The notes: generated by a model not told the origin, from the sequence alone. A stretch of DNA of 64,000 nt from Onthophagus taurus (GCF_036711975.1 NC_091972.1:40057001-40121000), one strand, 5' to 3'; shown: positions 20,090 through 32,264, counted from the first letter of the stretch. Translations and numbers: made by a program.

Positions 20090-21632
20090 CGATATTTAGG
20101 CATATTTTAGCATTATCATTAACATTTAGAGATGCAGTACCAGATGATTCACTAGCAGATTTTGAAAGTGATGAGATTGACGGTGAAAGCAGTAATAACA
20201 ACGTACCACACGATAAAGTCTAAAATGTTTGTAGGACGAACATGAAGATATATTTCCCCGACAAAGATATAGAATATGCTAAATATGATGCTGCACTCAC
20301 TGCAAATTCTGAGAGTGTAGAAACCGTGGAGCAATGTTTTGACTTGTTTATAAATGATGAAATCATGGTCATTATAATTACTCATACAAATGGAAAAGAG
20401 ACTGAATTTTACAAAGTGAATTCAAATAAAATATGGAAACCGGTAGACCGTGTAGGCCGTTTTCGGGAATCACGTGAAAGTAAGAAGGATTTATGGAACG
20501 AAAAGATTGCAAATTTATCGAGCATCTATGTCTTGGGATAGATATTTTACGATTTCTGCGTTTTGTCGACTTTCAAACACGAGAAGAAAGAAAAATAAAC
20601 GATAAGTTGATAAGCAGCTTTGAGAATTGTTATAAATATTATAGCAAGAAATTGCAGGAATAATTATGGAGCGTCTAATGTAGGTATTGTTGATAAACAA
20701 TTAGTTACGATGTCCATTTAAGGTGTACATGCCGAGTAAGCCGGGAAAATATGGGCTGAAAGTGTGGGCCCTACGTGATGATAATACATTTTATTGTGGT
20801 AATTTTTAAGTTTATTTGGGGAAATGCGGAAGCACAGTGGAAAAAGGGCAAGGACAACGTGTAATGGAGATCTTTCAAAGTTTTGGAATGGATCTAAACG
20901 AATTATTACAACCACCAATTTTTTTACTGCCATATTTTTCTACTACTGAGAACATGCCATTTCTAATGAAAAGAATAATTACAAACCTAAATAATATTTG
21001 TTGAATTGTAATAATTAACCTAAGAGTGGAGTGGATGTTTTAGATAAAATACTCTTGCCGGAGATGTACACTACGTTGGCCACTGTCGCTTTTTTTACAT
21101 CACCTAGATATTCGAGCCTATAATGCATTTGTACTATGGCAACTCAAAAATCCGGATTGGGCTGCTGGTAATATAAAAACAAGAACAAAACAGTTTTTTC
21201 ATTATGCAGTAGGATTTTTGAAACACATTGTGGGCGCAATTAAAAGACCGAAAAATAAATAAACAAACGAGGAGAATATTAGGAAAACGCTCAAGGTGTA
21301 GCATGTGTGTTGGAAAAGACAATAAATCTGTGATGAATACAAAATAAAATGTGACATTTGTCAAAAATATGTATGTTTATAATGTACATTCTACATGTAC
21401 AACAAACATTGATTGATACATAAAATCAATTGCAAAGATGAATAAACATGTTTTTATGCTTTTTTATGTTACATATCACTGATATAATTTATTTTCGAAA
21501 TAAACTAAATCATAATCATTATGGTAAACGCTTAATTTCTATACTCTATCTCTATACAAACAAAAACTGTTCGGGTCTCAGTTGACCCAGGCACCGTCCG
21601 CCGCAGTTGGCAAAACGTCAGTACTGCGAGGG
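20090..21632 (+). mobile_element. piggyBac-like element relic, copy B
   Basis: The right end ...GCGAGGG at 21,632 is followed by TTAA (21,633-21,636), as in copy A. The left terminus is again not found. Extra sequence relative to copy A is kept at 20,455-20,590 and 20,835-20,965. Confidence 0.75.
20100..21470 (+). pseudogene. piggyBac transposase, decayed (copy B)
   Basis: Same gene as copy A. The core at 20,242-20,541 reads ESVETVEQCFDLFINDEIMV and WKPVDRVGRF. Unlike A it keeps RESKKDLWNEKIANLSSIYV. Copy B also keeps VEKGQGQRVMEIFQSF and LPYFSTTENMPFL (20,835-20,965), a region of the catalytic core missing in A. The C-terminal Cys-rich part is shorter than in A because of a deletion near 21,200. 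Frameshifts and stops throughout. Confidence 0.8.
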
Positions 21633-22029
21633 TTAATATTGAACCATGTTTGTAACAATATTTAGTATAAATAAACAATGCGGGATATCATAGCCGACAT
21701 CGAGCGTAGATAGGGACAATGTTAAGGTAGGGCAGGTATGATGTAGCGGGATATTAGGGCCCTGAGGCACTGTGTTAGGACAATGATATGTCAGAGATGT
21801 TATTGAGAGAGATTATCTCGTTACAAGGCAAGTTTTCTCCCCAAAAGTCAATATCTTTATTTCATCTTACTTGTAAACATAAATTTGTACTAATAAAAAT
21901 TAATACATTTTGTCGAATAACGTATAAGTATTCTGAAAGAAAGTAAGGTTACTTTTCATCATGAATAAGATGCATAAAAATTATATAGAGCCAATAATAC
22001 AAATTGGGGGTTTCTTTTTAATCTTTTTG

Positions 22030-24749
22030 TATTACATTACATTACATTACATAGAATACATATCGGGTAGGCGGACCAACCAACCTTGCACCGCGACCCT
22101 AAGGATCTATTGTACCCCGATAGATATCGTTATCAAATTTCACCGTGCAGTCCAATGCTCTTAACGAACATTAATACGTTGCTCGGCGAAAGGTCATTCA
22201 GATCTTTTGAGGAGATAAACTGCGACCCAAAAATCGAGAATCTGATACGGTTAACGGCAGGGCAGTGGCATAAAACATGCTCAACCGTCTCTGCTTCCTC
22301 CGCACATAGTCGGCATTCAACATCGTCGGCTAAACCCAACAAGTTGAGGTGTGCTTTTAATCGGCAGTGCCCAGTAAAAACACCCATTAGAACTTTTATG
22401 CTACTACGGGCAAGTCCTAAAATATTCCCGGGTTTGACAGTGGCGATGTTAATAAACACCTTAGCATGTCTCATTCCAGGAGAACTGGTCCACAGTAGGC
22501 GAAGTTTCTCTTCAGCCCACAGTCCAATCCTATATTTGGCCATCGCAAATGATACACCAACTGCTGGTTTCGGTCCCTCAAACGCTTCAGCGCTGCCATC
22601 TCGTGGTAGCTTATCTGCCGCTTCATTGCCAGCAACCCCAGAGTGACCCGGGACCCAGATTAGAGAGACCCTGTTATCACAACTCAGTGTGTTTAATGTT
22701 CTCTTACAATCATTAACCAGAGCCGACACCGTTTTCACGGCTTGCAGCGCCTGGAGAGCGGCTTGACTGTCTGAGAAAATTCGTACTGTCATGTTCTTCA
22801 CCCCTCTTTCAAGAAGGATTTTAGCACCCATGTCAATAGCAAATACTTCCGCCTGGAATACAGTACAGTACGTACCCAGGCTGTAGGCTTGCTTAATTCG
22901 GGGTAACTGGCAGTATACTCCTGCTCCTACCCCTTCAGGCGTTTTTGATCCATCTGTGTACAAGCAAATGTCTGCCCGAACCAGAGAATTTTCATTTTCG
23001 ATCCAGGACTGCCGCTCCGGCAGTACAATCTGGTATCGAGCGTTAATCACTGATAGTGATACCGCCAAATCTGACGGCATTGATAGCACAGTATCAGTGC
23101 TTATAATGTCTTCCGCAGCCCATTGGTAGGACATGTCGGAACAGTTTTGAGCATATTGCTTAAATCTGTAAATGGTTGTTCTAGCCACTTTCTCTATATG
23201 CAAATGCAGAGGAGATAGGCCAAGCAGAACCTCCATTGCTAGAGTTGGCGTTGTGCCTATCGCACCAGAGATTGCCAATCCAGCTACTCGTTGAATTCGT
23301 GAAAGTTTACTGATAACTGAAGTCTGTCGGACTTTCCTATACCAGGCTGCTGCTCCGTATGTGATCATAAGTCTAACCACAGTCACATAGAGCCAGTACA
23401 GTCTTTCAGGGGTAAGACCCTAATTTTTTCCACAAAGACTGCGACAAGTCCACAAGGATAGTCTAGCTTTGTGCAAAACTCCCTGCAAATGTCCATTCCA
23501 TGACAGGGTTTTGTCTAGGATTACTCCTAGATATTTGACTTCCTTTGAGAAAAGAATTTCTTCACCTTGGATAGTTGAGCGGATTAGTCCATCCAACTTT
23601 CGCTTCCTGGTGAAGGGCACAACAATTGTCTTTTGCGGGTTTATTGAGAGGTTCTCTCCCTTACACAAAGCGCAAATGGTATCTAGGGTCACCTGGAGGA
23701 CTTTAGATATCCTCGGCAAACAGGTTCCTTTGACCATAACGACAATGTCATCAGCATAAGCTTGTATTTCCACACAAACGGCTTCGACTATCGCAATCAG
23801 ATCGTCAACTAGGAGGGACCAAAGCAGGGGAGATAACACCCCTCCCTGCGGGCAGCCACCTCCCGGCCTGAAGCGTATCGTATCACCGTGGAGTGAAGTA
23901 GAAACTATTCTACTATCTAGCATATTGCGGATCCAACCCGCTATAGTTGCTTCCACTCCCCTGTCAAGAGCAGCTCTTTCAAGAGATTGTGGTATTGCGT
24001 TGTTGAACACTCCCTCTATATCCAGAAACGCACAAACCAAGATTTCTTTATCCTGCAGCGTCCTGGATACTCTACCAACTAAGTTGTGTAGAGCCAATTC
24101 TGCTGATTTTCCCGCTTGATAAGCATACTGGTGGCGACTCAGTGGACCAGATACCCGTTCCAGAACTTTTTCAAGGGTTTTCAGCAGAAATGACGTTAGG
24201 CTGATGGGTCGAAAGGCATTAGAAGTAGGGACCGAACGGCCCGCTTTGGGTATGTAAGATACCCGTACCTTAGTCCATTCTGCCGGCACATATTTCCAGG
24301 CGACACTCGCTCTGAAAATTTTTACCAAAATTGGCAACAACAAAGACCTCCCCTGCTGTAACAAAGCAGGAAAGATATTGTCTTCTCCAGGCGATTTGAA
24401 CGGCTTAAACGTTTGAATTGCCTGGTCCACGGATGTGTAAGTGATGACTTTTCTAGCCACACTCCAATCCGTATTTGAGGGGCGCTTTGCCTTGCAGGAA
24501 TAGCCCGCTGTGGCATTATCGGCCCTCATCATCAGGCTTCCTGGGAAGTGAGTCTGCATGAGAAGCTCCAACGAGGCTCTGCTAGAGTCCGTAAAACTAC
24601 CGTCAGGCAGCCTAAGTGAGCATAGGGGTAGTGCCGGATCTCTAGCGAGAATCTTGTGAATTCTTGCACTGCTGGGTGTGTCTTTCACTCCCTCACAGAA
24701 CCTCCTCCAAGACTCTCTTTTTGCCTTACGTTTGTTTTTGGTGTAATTC
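22030..24749 (-). mobile_element. RNase H-bearing LINE, copy B, 5'-truncated
   Basis: Tandem tail TACAT at 22,031-22,052 (one more repeat than copy A). It covers RNase H, reverse transcriptase and part of the linker on the minus strand, ending at 24,749 where unrelated sequence begins. The junction falls at TAATTCG, the last word shared with copy A. Confidence 0.85.
22133..24744 (-). pseudogene. LINE ORF2: RT and RNase H with one in-frame stop (copy B)
   Basis: A single TAG at 23,420-23,422, in place of a Trp codon between KN and GLTPERLYWLY, divides an otherwise continuous frame. The RT part (24,688-23,423) has FLDIEGVFNNA, GGCPQGGVLSPLLW and the catalytic AYADDIVVMV. Motif A has drifted at GVFNN, where GAFDN is usual. 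The RNase H part (23,386-22,133) has LYTDGSKTPEGVGAG, FSDSQAALQAL and WVPGHSGVAGNEAADKL. It ends with the CRLCAEEAETVEHVLCHC knuckle. The frame is nearly intact, but endonuclease and ORF1 are missing. Confidence 0.9.
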
Positions 24750-25889
24750 GTAACACAAACAATTACTATTTGTTATTACAATTATCGTTCTTCAAATCAT
24801 TAAAAATTTGCAATTAATGCGAATTTTGGCTACAATTAATTTCAGTTTTCTTAAATTCTTTGTTGACAATCAAAATTATTTCAACTTCTTCCAAATACCA
24901 TTACAATCAGTTAAACTCTTGAAATTATGAGAAACTTTACATAAATCAAAGAATTTATGAAAGTTCTAAGAGAATTTATGCAAACTTTTGCGAAATGTAA
25001 GAAAAGTTGTATTAAAATAAAGAGTATCAAAGTTGATTATTTTTTTTTGTGTATTTTTCTTATTGAATTTAAAATTTGTATGAATACATATGTAACAAGA
25101 CGAATTGAATGTAAGAAAGCGGCGGTAACAATAATGAAACCCTAACGGGCATTCTCGAACATTCCCGGAAGAATGGGCGGAGGAGCCGGGCAGACCAGAA
25201 TTCATCTAATCAGTTCTCAATTGTCGTCGGAAGAGTCCAGAAAATTCAGCTCACCTCCTACGGGTTCTTTTGCCCGTGTTAAGCCCCAAGGCATCCGCAA
25301 GCCAGTCTCGACTGGGTTTTCAGTTGAAATGCGTCTCACGGATAGACCTCGTTTCTTTCGATCCTAGAGCCAAGGTGTGCCAACGTAAAACTTTCCAAAA
25401 CGGAACCCCGCCCTTGTTCCTGACCGAAAAACATTTAACTGACTTCGAATCGACGAGTTTTCATTCGCTTTACGCGATATCTGTCACCTTTTACTTGTTA
25501 CTCCTATCGGTTTTACACTTTATTCACTACCCAATAGGTACTTTAAAACGTATTTCAATTTAAGTATTCGAACTAAATTAATCATATTTTAGATAAAAGC
25601 TTTTCTCAGCGAGAATTTATTAAAAATAACAATGACATAGATTAGGATAACAAAAAAAAATAATAAGAAATATTAAATTACTACACTTGCTCAAGGTTGT
25701 ATTTTGAAACGACGTTTCAAAATTATTGTTTAAATACCTTAAAAATATCCGGTATTATCGATATAAGATATAGATCAGTGCTCAAGTTCAATAGACTTGA
25801 ACAGATAAGAAATGTAATCCGGAAACAACACGCAAACTTATCATCACTTATTTTTTTTTAATGACTAAAATATTAATACTGCTGCATTC
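24750..25889. other. Intergenic with a GC-richer island at 25,105-25,450
   Basis: The flanks are AT-rich and featureless. The island has balanced composition and open frames on the plus strand (25,173-25,367 and 25,270-25,563), but no start, splice or family evidence that I trust. It may be exonic or regulatory DNA of an unrecognised gene. Confidence 0.35.
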
Positions 25890-25895
25890 TTTATT
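25890..25895 (-). terminator. AATAAA polyadenylation signal
   Basis: AATAAA on the minus strand, 41 bp past the stop codon of the chitin-binding gene. Confidence 0.55.
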
Positions 25896-25935
25896 AATTA
25901 AAAGTTAAATAATAAGTTCTATTCTTTAGATTAGG

Positions 25936-26453
25936 TTATTTTTGATGAAAACCGACGAATTTTTTGGCTGTATTCTCCGGATATTCACAACACTGACTTT
26001 TTTCGGGCCATTCGCAGTTTACGGAGGCACCGCTGAACAATAGATGAGCGGAACAAACTTGCAAATAAGCGACACCGTCGTAGCAGGAGATGAAATTCCT
26101 GCAGTTCAACGGATCGGGAACGTCTCCTCGAAAATCGTTCGGGCAGCTGTTCTCGATGTAACCCAAATCCGTCACCACGGTGTCCATTTGGCAAGTCATT
26201 TTCTTCACGTTAAAAGTGTAACCGTCCGGACAATCAACTATTTCTACATGGTTCTTATAAAAACGTTGAAACGATTTGCGTTGTTGCGGAAGGCTTAATT
26301 GTACTGGAAAATGTTTATGTTTTTCTGTCGATTTGATTGTGTACGAGTGGCAAATAACCACTACAAGTGAAACTAAAAAAAGGAAATTTAAAAATAATTT
26401 TGTTATTAACAAAGAAAGAAAAACGACTTACTTAGAAATATCGACTTGTTCAT
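25936..26453 (-). CDS. Secreted protein with one chitin-binding (peritrophin-A, ChtBD2) domain
   Basis: Exon 1 is 26,432-26,453 and exon 2 is 25,936-26,372, across a 59-bp intron (donor CTAA-GTAAGTCG, acceptor CCTTTTTTTAG). The product is 152 aa. A signal peptide (MNKSIFLISLVVVICHS) is split by the intron after codon 7. A linker of about 45 aa follows, then CPDGYTFNVKKMTCQM. Then comes a ChtBD2 domain with six conserved cysteines (SCPNDFRGDVPDPLNC, FISC, LQVC, NCEW, QCC) and the usual aromatic residues. Proteins of this family bind chitin in cuticle or gut peritrophic matrix. With a single domain it could be either type. Two extra Cys lie before the domain. Confidence 0.85.
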
Positions 26454-27171
26454 TGTGTAATTTACGGGAATGTACTAATGAGGAATAGTGAGATGTTTAT
26501 GCGCACATTATCAAGGTTTTGATAGCCTTATCGAATAATACGATAAGTAGGTACTTGCGCTTTATCAATATTTTTATTGAAATTAATAAGTTTAAAAATT
26601 TACACACATACTCATTTTTGTTTCTGTTAAAGTTTAAGATTTGCTTTTACTTACGAAAATATGATTAATTTATTTCCACTTTAAGCATATTGTTTGGGTC
26701 CTTCCACTAGCACAAAGAGAACATTCCTGGAAACTGTAATCAACATACAATTGCAACGGTGAAAACCTTGTCCATGAATTATCAAATATGAATCTTTGAT
26801 GAACGAACATACTCTCTCTGAATAACACCAGTTTCTGGAACTTCGCGATTTGAAATGAATTTTTGTTTACAGATTCATTCCTTGAATGTAAAGCTTTCTT
26901 TTACGACAGAAATAATAACAGCCTATGTATTATTTTAGCTTGCGGTACACTGATTTTAACGCAACTAGAAATTTTGATTTAGAACGTTTCAACATTTTTA
27001 AACCTTGGTTGTTCAGCGTTTATCTAGCAAAATCTCGAGCTTCCAAAACCTTATGAGAGAACAGAAGTTCTAAGTAGTGTGGAATATATCGACTGTTGTA
27101 AAATTGACAGTTTTAGATTAGAGTAAGTCGAGCTAACGAGCTTGCTAATATGTGGGAGAGAGTCCATAATT
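26454..27171. other. Intergenic, no gene seen
   Basis: AT-rich upstream region of the chitin-binding gene. No repeat or open frame of note. Confidence 0.4.
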
Positions 27172-29283
27172 TATTTATTTATTTATTTCATGTGGGTACA
27201 GAAACAGGTCGAACCCAATAATACTGTACCACAAACAACCAACTGTATACAAATAAAATAGAATTATAGTTCACAATAATAATAATAATGAATTAACATT
27301 AATGGTACAAAAGGGATTCAAAGGAAAAAAAACTAAAACTAAGTTTAGGTGATATAAATATATCATATATCAAATATCAAATGAACGCTCGAGGCAACAC
27401 ACCAACTGCAGCAAAGAGCAGTTTTTTAAATGCATAGAAAGAATGCTGAAACAGATCTATGTTAACACGATTTGCCGATCTTGTCATTCTCAATAAAGGA
27501 GAGCTTTGACAGGCATTGGTTCTAGGAGTAGGTGTCATAAATAGAAAATCAAAGCGAAGTAATCTCGGAGGAACGTGAACACATATAGAACCAACAAACA
27601 TTGGAGAATCACACTTGTTGTTCAAAAGTTTGTAAAAATATAATATATTCCCACAAAAGCGACGCTGGTTGAGGGTTAACATACGAAAAGAAGTGCAAGT
27701 TGATTCGTAATCAATGAAAATTTAAAACAAAGGTATTTGAGGAATTTAGATTGAATACGCTCAATTCTAGATTTATACGAGAGATACTGAGGATTCCAAA
27801 CAACGCTGCAGAAGTTAAGTGTGCTGTAAACATAGGCAAAATAGAGATTTCTAATTGCAGCAATGTTTGAAAAAGTTACCGTTGATCTCATAATAAATCC
27901 TAACATACGCCAGGCTTTGGAGACAACAGTATCGATAGGTTTATCAAATAATAATTTATAATCACATGTAACACCCAAATCTCTAATAAATGAGACACGT
28001 TGCAACCTCTCACCAGCGACGCTATAATTGTAGTGGATTGTGTTCATCCTCCTAGAGAAGGAAATAACATTACACTTTGATAAGTTTAATGAAAGTCGAT
28101 TATTTAAGCAAAAAGCATGTAGATTATTTAAGTCAGATTGCAGTTTAGAACAATCAAGAGGTGAGGAGATACGGAGAAAGAGTTTTAAATCGTCAGCATA
28201 CATTAAACATTGGGCATAATTAACGACGTCAAATATGTCGTTAACATAAATATTAAACAGTAAAGAGCCCAGATGGCTACCCTGTGGAACACCAGAAGGA
28301 ACCGACACAGGATTAGAGAAAAAACCATTAACCGAAACAATCTGGCATCTCTCCTTCAGATAGGAAGCAAGCCATTGCAAAAGATTTCCCTGAACACCAA
28401 ACTTCTTTAGTTTGAACAGAAGTAAGTTGTGATCCACCCGGTCGAAAGCTTTACTAAAATCCGTATAAACTGAATCAACCTGACAAGAATCATTCAGAGT
28501 AGATAAGATATACTGGGTATATTCAAGCAAGTTACTCTCCACCGAGCGACCAGCAAAAAAACCATGTTGTCTAGAATTGATTTTAGACTTAAGGGCAAAG
28601 AATAGACGTGCATGAACTACTTTCTCAAACACTTTCCCAAATGCTGGCAAAATAGATATGGGGCGGTAATCGGATATAGCACCACGGTCCCCAGATTTAA
28701 AAATGGGAAGAACAAAAGCCCGCTTCCACAATAAAGGAAAGACACCCATTTTCAATGAAGCATTAAATAAAATAGTTAAAGGAAGGGACAGAGAGTGTGA
28801 ACATTCCTTGATTAAAATTGATGGAATAATATCAGTACCTATACTGTCTGTAACCCTGATGGCCATCAGGGCCTCCTCAACCTCAATTCTGTCAAACTGC
28901 ATCTGACTCAAAGGAAGGGTATCCATTTCTATACAATCGACATTATGCTGGATTGGAGCAGGATCCACAAAAACCGAAGAAAAGAAATCAGCAAACAATG
29001 AGCATACTCCGACACCATCGCCAACAACAGTTCCATTCCATGACATCGTAGAAGGAATGACATCCGCACGCTTCTTCGACTTAGTAAAAGCCCAAAACAC
29101 CTTTGGATCAGATTGCATATTACTTTCAGCTCTTTTAACATACTCCATGTAATTGTGATGGATTAAATACTTAGTATAATGACACTGAATTGTGAGATTT
29201 AGGGGATGTTGGTACAAACTGGACTCAAAAATAACTTCCCAAAATAAGCGATAATTTGGAAAGCAAAATCTGAGTGGCAACGC
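27172..29283 (-). mobile_element. 5'-truncated LINE (CR1/jockey group)
   Basis: Minus-strand LINE whose 3' tail is TTTA/TTTAT repeats on the plus strand at 27,172-27,188. It contains the linker, a complete RT and the C-terminal domain. The endonuclease and ORF1 are gone, with truncation at about 29,283, the usual result of incomplete reverse transcription. Confidence 0.8.
27377..29283 (-). pseudogene. LINE reverse transcriptase, one frameshift
   Basis: A 530-residue open stretch (29,280 to about 27,715) spans the linker and RT: FVLPIFKSGDRGAISDYRPI, VYTDFSKAFDRVDH, GVPQGSHLGSLLFN and the catalytic LMYADDLKLFL are all canonical. A single-base frameshift near 27,715 (after KYLCFKF) moves the C-terminal domain into the frame of 27,682-27,377 (MLTLNQRRFCGNILYFYKLL). 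It is related to, but clearly different from, the LINE at 9.9 kb. Confidence 0.85.
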
Positions 29284-29889
29284 TTAATTTTACAAGTTAG
29301 TATTTAGCTTTACCACTGCGATACTCACTTCATCAGATTGAAGACTATAATATACTTGAATATATTGGAGGTAATGATGTAGTCATCAGCAAGTTTTATA
29401 TCGGCTATATCCGTCTGATTGACAATGTTTTTTCCAAGCAATACAATGAAACTGAGTCCAACTATTTAAACCATCAAGAATGAATTTTGTTGGCATACAC
29501 CTAGATATTGTATTTCTCTTGATAAGTCTAGTACATTGAACTTTTTGGGATCTATAGACAAACTCTATCTGTTTTTACAAAAGAAAGTAGTATAACAATA
29601 TACTCTTGTATAAACTTTTCTAAGGTTGGCTTTACTAGCCCATCATTTAACGATTGTTTGTTTAAGGTCGCAAAACTGTATTAATGTCTAAAAAGGTTAT
29701 CTTATCAAAGGCTGTCTCTATATCTTTGAAAGCTCTCACGAAGGTGGATTCTTCTATTGATATGGACTTGTAATTGGTGTACTCATATTGATTGGGATCT
29801 AACGATCTATGTACAAGATCTCTTAAGTGACAATCACATAATCTTTCTAATATATTTTTTTAGCCAGTTTGTATATGAGGTTCACAAAA
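29284..29889. other. Intergenic, no gene seen
   Basis: Low-complexity AT-rich sequence between the LINE and a Tc1 relic. Parts may belong to the relic, but I could not align them. Confidence 0.35.
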
Positions 29890-30260
29890 ACATTATGATA
29901 ACAACTAAGAATGTAGCACATTATAAGGCAACCCCGAAAAATTCCTTATAGGTAAGGTCTTCCAAGACTCTAGCAGAATAGATGTGATGTCCCAAGGTAA
30001 CCGTATTCTGTTCTTCTGTTGGAAAAGTAAGTCCTCCAACTGATAAAGAAATGGCACAATATGGTGTTCTGCCACGTTATCCACATATCACTGGCCGTTT
30101 ATATTACCTCAAGCAGAATCGGTATTCATCACTAAACACCACCTTATGCATCTTTAGGGTCTAATAGCTCTGATACTGCTGCTACTGATAAACCACTCAA
30201 TCGCCTGATTTCCTGTTCTTCCTAGTCTATCCTTAATAGCAACGCATGATTATAGTACTT
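29890..30260 (-). pseudogene. Tc1-like transposase relic
   Basis: The minus strand in shifting frames gives KVVFSDEYRFCL (first catalytic Asp block) near 30,110-30,150. Then comes YVDNVAEHHIVPFLYQLEDLLFQQ, shown here as matching pieces YVDNVAEHHIVPFL and LLFQQKN, near 30,010-30,090. Then RLPWDIT near 29,980. The order matches Tc1 transposases. The FQQDN block has mutated to FQQKN, losing the second catalytic Asp. Stops and frameshifts are frequent. Confidence 0.65.
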
Positions 30261-31047
30261 AAACGTGCCTGTTCTCTTAGTTACTACCGCAGCTGCTTTG
30301 TAGTTATCTGTGTGTACCTTTATGTTTTCTATATGTACAACAATAGTCAGATGTCCATGTCCTATGATTACTTTGAATATACCTAATAGTACTATAATTA
30401 CCACCACTTTGCAGAAACGAATGTGTACACCGATAGGGGAATTATTATGCGTCCCCTTGGCTGTAGCTTAAGGAGTGCCCTAAATCGAGAACTCCAATAA
30501 TTAAGGTATTCGTGAGTAATTTGAGCAATATGAGATCGAATATAATCATGTAGCACATCAATTTAGTGCATGTTTTACTTCTTAGGACTGTCGTTGACTT
30601 CCGTGTACTTCCCGTACAGTTCGGGTTGAGGTACAATGATCTCATAGTAGATCATGCATAGCCGTAAATCACGTCGAAACTATGGAAGAGCAAACCTTTT
30701 TCTGGGACCACTTATTGGATGTTGCTATCCATTCTTTCCTGGACATGCTTTGGTTATGTGTCATGATTTATTAGGAAGTGTCTAAATTTATTACATTGAT
30801 CGTAATTTATAAGAAGAATAATCGAGTTCGATCGAAACGTCTCCAGATGTAGTTGGAGACATGTTGTAAATTACTCTATGTCGAAGGAGCGAATCAGAAA
30901 TACTCTCAGTGGAGTAGATTGGGTGCTACTACGTACTTTTTGGCATAAGATCAAGACCAAATCAAGGCATTTTAAGATAGCTTTAAGATAGCAAATTTTC
31001 AAAGTTCTCAATAAAAAATATCAAATTTTTCTAATATTTTATAAACT
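30261..31047. other. Intergenic, no gene seen
   Basis: May include decayed 5' sequence of the Tc1 relic. Nothing else recognised before the 3' end of the next gene. Confidence 0.35.
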
Positions 31048-31053
31048 TTTATT
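31048..31053 (-). terminator. AATAAA polyadenylation signal of gene A
   Basis: AATAAA on the minus strand, downstream of both the gene stop at 31,176 and the vestigial tail stop at 31,089. Confidence 0.55.
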
Positions 31054-31088
31054 ACAATTAAAACATTTAATACACAAACAATTTCCTA

Positions 31089-31175
31089 TTAATTATGGTA
31101 TTCATTAAGCCCTCCAAAACCTCCGTATTGTTCTAATCCAGCTGATTGGGCTTTTTCGGCAGCTTGTGGGTTGAG
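31089..31175 (-). other. In-frame second C-terminal tail behind the stop of gene A
   Basis: Directly after the TAA of gene A the same frame stays open for 28 codons and encodes another copy of the family C terminus (QAAEKAQSAGLE, then a Gly/Tyr-rich end NEYHN). It ends in TAA TAG. The paralogue at 40 kb ends QAAEKAQSAGLQ... in the same way. The segment looks like a leftover from recombination between paralogues, or a readthrough extension. Confidence 0.7.
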
Positions 31176-32107
31176 TTAATGGTAGCTTCCTAATCCATTT
31201 CCGGATGAAGAGAATCCATGACCATCTCCTCCAATGGACAATCCTCCTCCGTGTTCAAGTCCGGCAGCTTGAGCTTTTTCGGCAGCTTGTGCAGCATTAG
31301 ACTGCGCAATTTGTGCAGCGGATTCAGCTTGTTGAGCGGCAGCCTGAGTGGCATGAAGATCGGCTTGAGCTGCTTGAAGTTGTTGTCCTAACGAAGATAA
31401 CCTTTGTTTAGCGTGTCCTACCATGGCTTCTTGGGATCCTAATTCAGCATGGGCAGCTTCGGCGGCTTGTTGAGCGTGAGCTGCGCCTCCTTGAACGGCG
31501 TTAGCAGCGGAGTTGATTGCGTTGGCAGCTTGTTGGGCTTGATTAGCAGCTGCTTGAGCGGCAGAAGCAGACCTTTGGGCTAATTCTAATTGATTAAGTT
31601 CGGATTCGAGTTGTTGGTGAGCTTCGGCAACATCTTGTTGGAGTTTTTGAACTAAGATGTGTTTACCAATAAGGGCTGCTTGTGCTGTTGCTGCAGCCTA
31701 TAACAAATTAATTTCAATCAAGTTGTTAAATTAATATGGGGTGATTTACTCCAGCAGCTGCTTGTGCCAAAGTGCTTTTTGCAGCAAAAGCTGCGTTTCT
31801 TGCGGCGGAATGTTGGTTGGCCACGGCGTTATTGGCTTGATCGGCTGATCCTTGGGCGATTGTTTTTAATCCACTTCCGGCGCTGTAGGTGTCTTTTCCA
31901 CCGTATCCACCTCCATATCCACCGTCTGAGATGGAAACAGACGAGAAATGTCCTCCAGCGGCTGATTCACTGTCACTAACTACTTGCCTCTTTGTTTCCG
32001 CAAAATTGATTGCGACTAAATTAATACAAAAAAATTATTTTAATTTGCTTTGGGGTTTTTATTAATTACTTACTTAAACAAGCGCAAATGACGAAGAATT
32101 TTGCCAT
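31176..32107 (-). CDS. Secreted Ala/Gln-rich coiled-coil protein, gene A (DUF745-like)
   Basis: Exons: leader 32,162-32,207; 32,074-32,111 with ATG at 32,107; 31,750-32,015; 31,176-31,697. Introns are 50-58 bp with GT-AG ends, and the product is 273 aa. The signal peptide MAKFFVICACLIAINFAE is split by intron 2. Then come a Gly/Tyr patch (SDGGYGGGYGGK) and an Ala-rich section (DQANNAVANQHSAARNAAF). The coiled coil of about 150 aa (VQKLQQDVAEAHQQLESEL, AQAAAQQAE-type repeats) is followed by a Gly/His/Ser tail (LEHGGGLSIGG). Composition and register match the insect DUF745 family of unknown function. Secretion and self-association are inferred. Paralogues lie at 40 and 60 kb. Confidence 0.85.
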
Positions 32108-32206
32108 TTTACTGCAAAACAAATATTATTTTTAATACGTTTTAATAGATTTTAGTTTTACCTTATGGATGTGAGGATGTTTACTACTCAGAGGTGGAAG
32201 CCGAAG

Positions 32207-32238
32207 TGATTGTGTTGAATCCCGTTTGGGTTTTTATA
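32207..32238 (-). promoter_or_regulatory. TATA box and start site of gene A
   Basis: TATAAAAA at 32,231-32,238 (minus strand). A shared CACAATCACTTCGGCTTCC word has its likely +1 A at 32,207, about 30 bp downstream. The same pair precedes genes B and C. Confidence 0.7.
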
Positions 32239-32264
32239 CTAGCTTCTTCGCGACCAAAAAGGAA

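Larger units (their letters stand above)
19418..24749. repeat. Tandem duplication, unit B
   Basis: Second copy of the minisatellite-piggyBac-minisatellite-LINE block of 14,304-18,020, same strand and order. It retains the LINE reverse transcriptase that unit A lost, but ends at 24,749 inside the LINE linker, so it lacks the endonuclease and ORF1. Confidence 0.85.
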
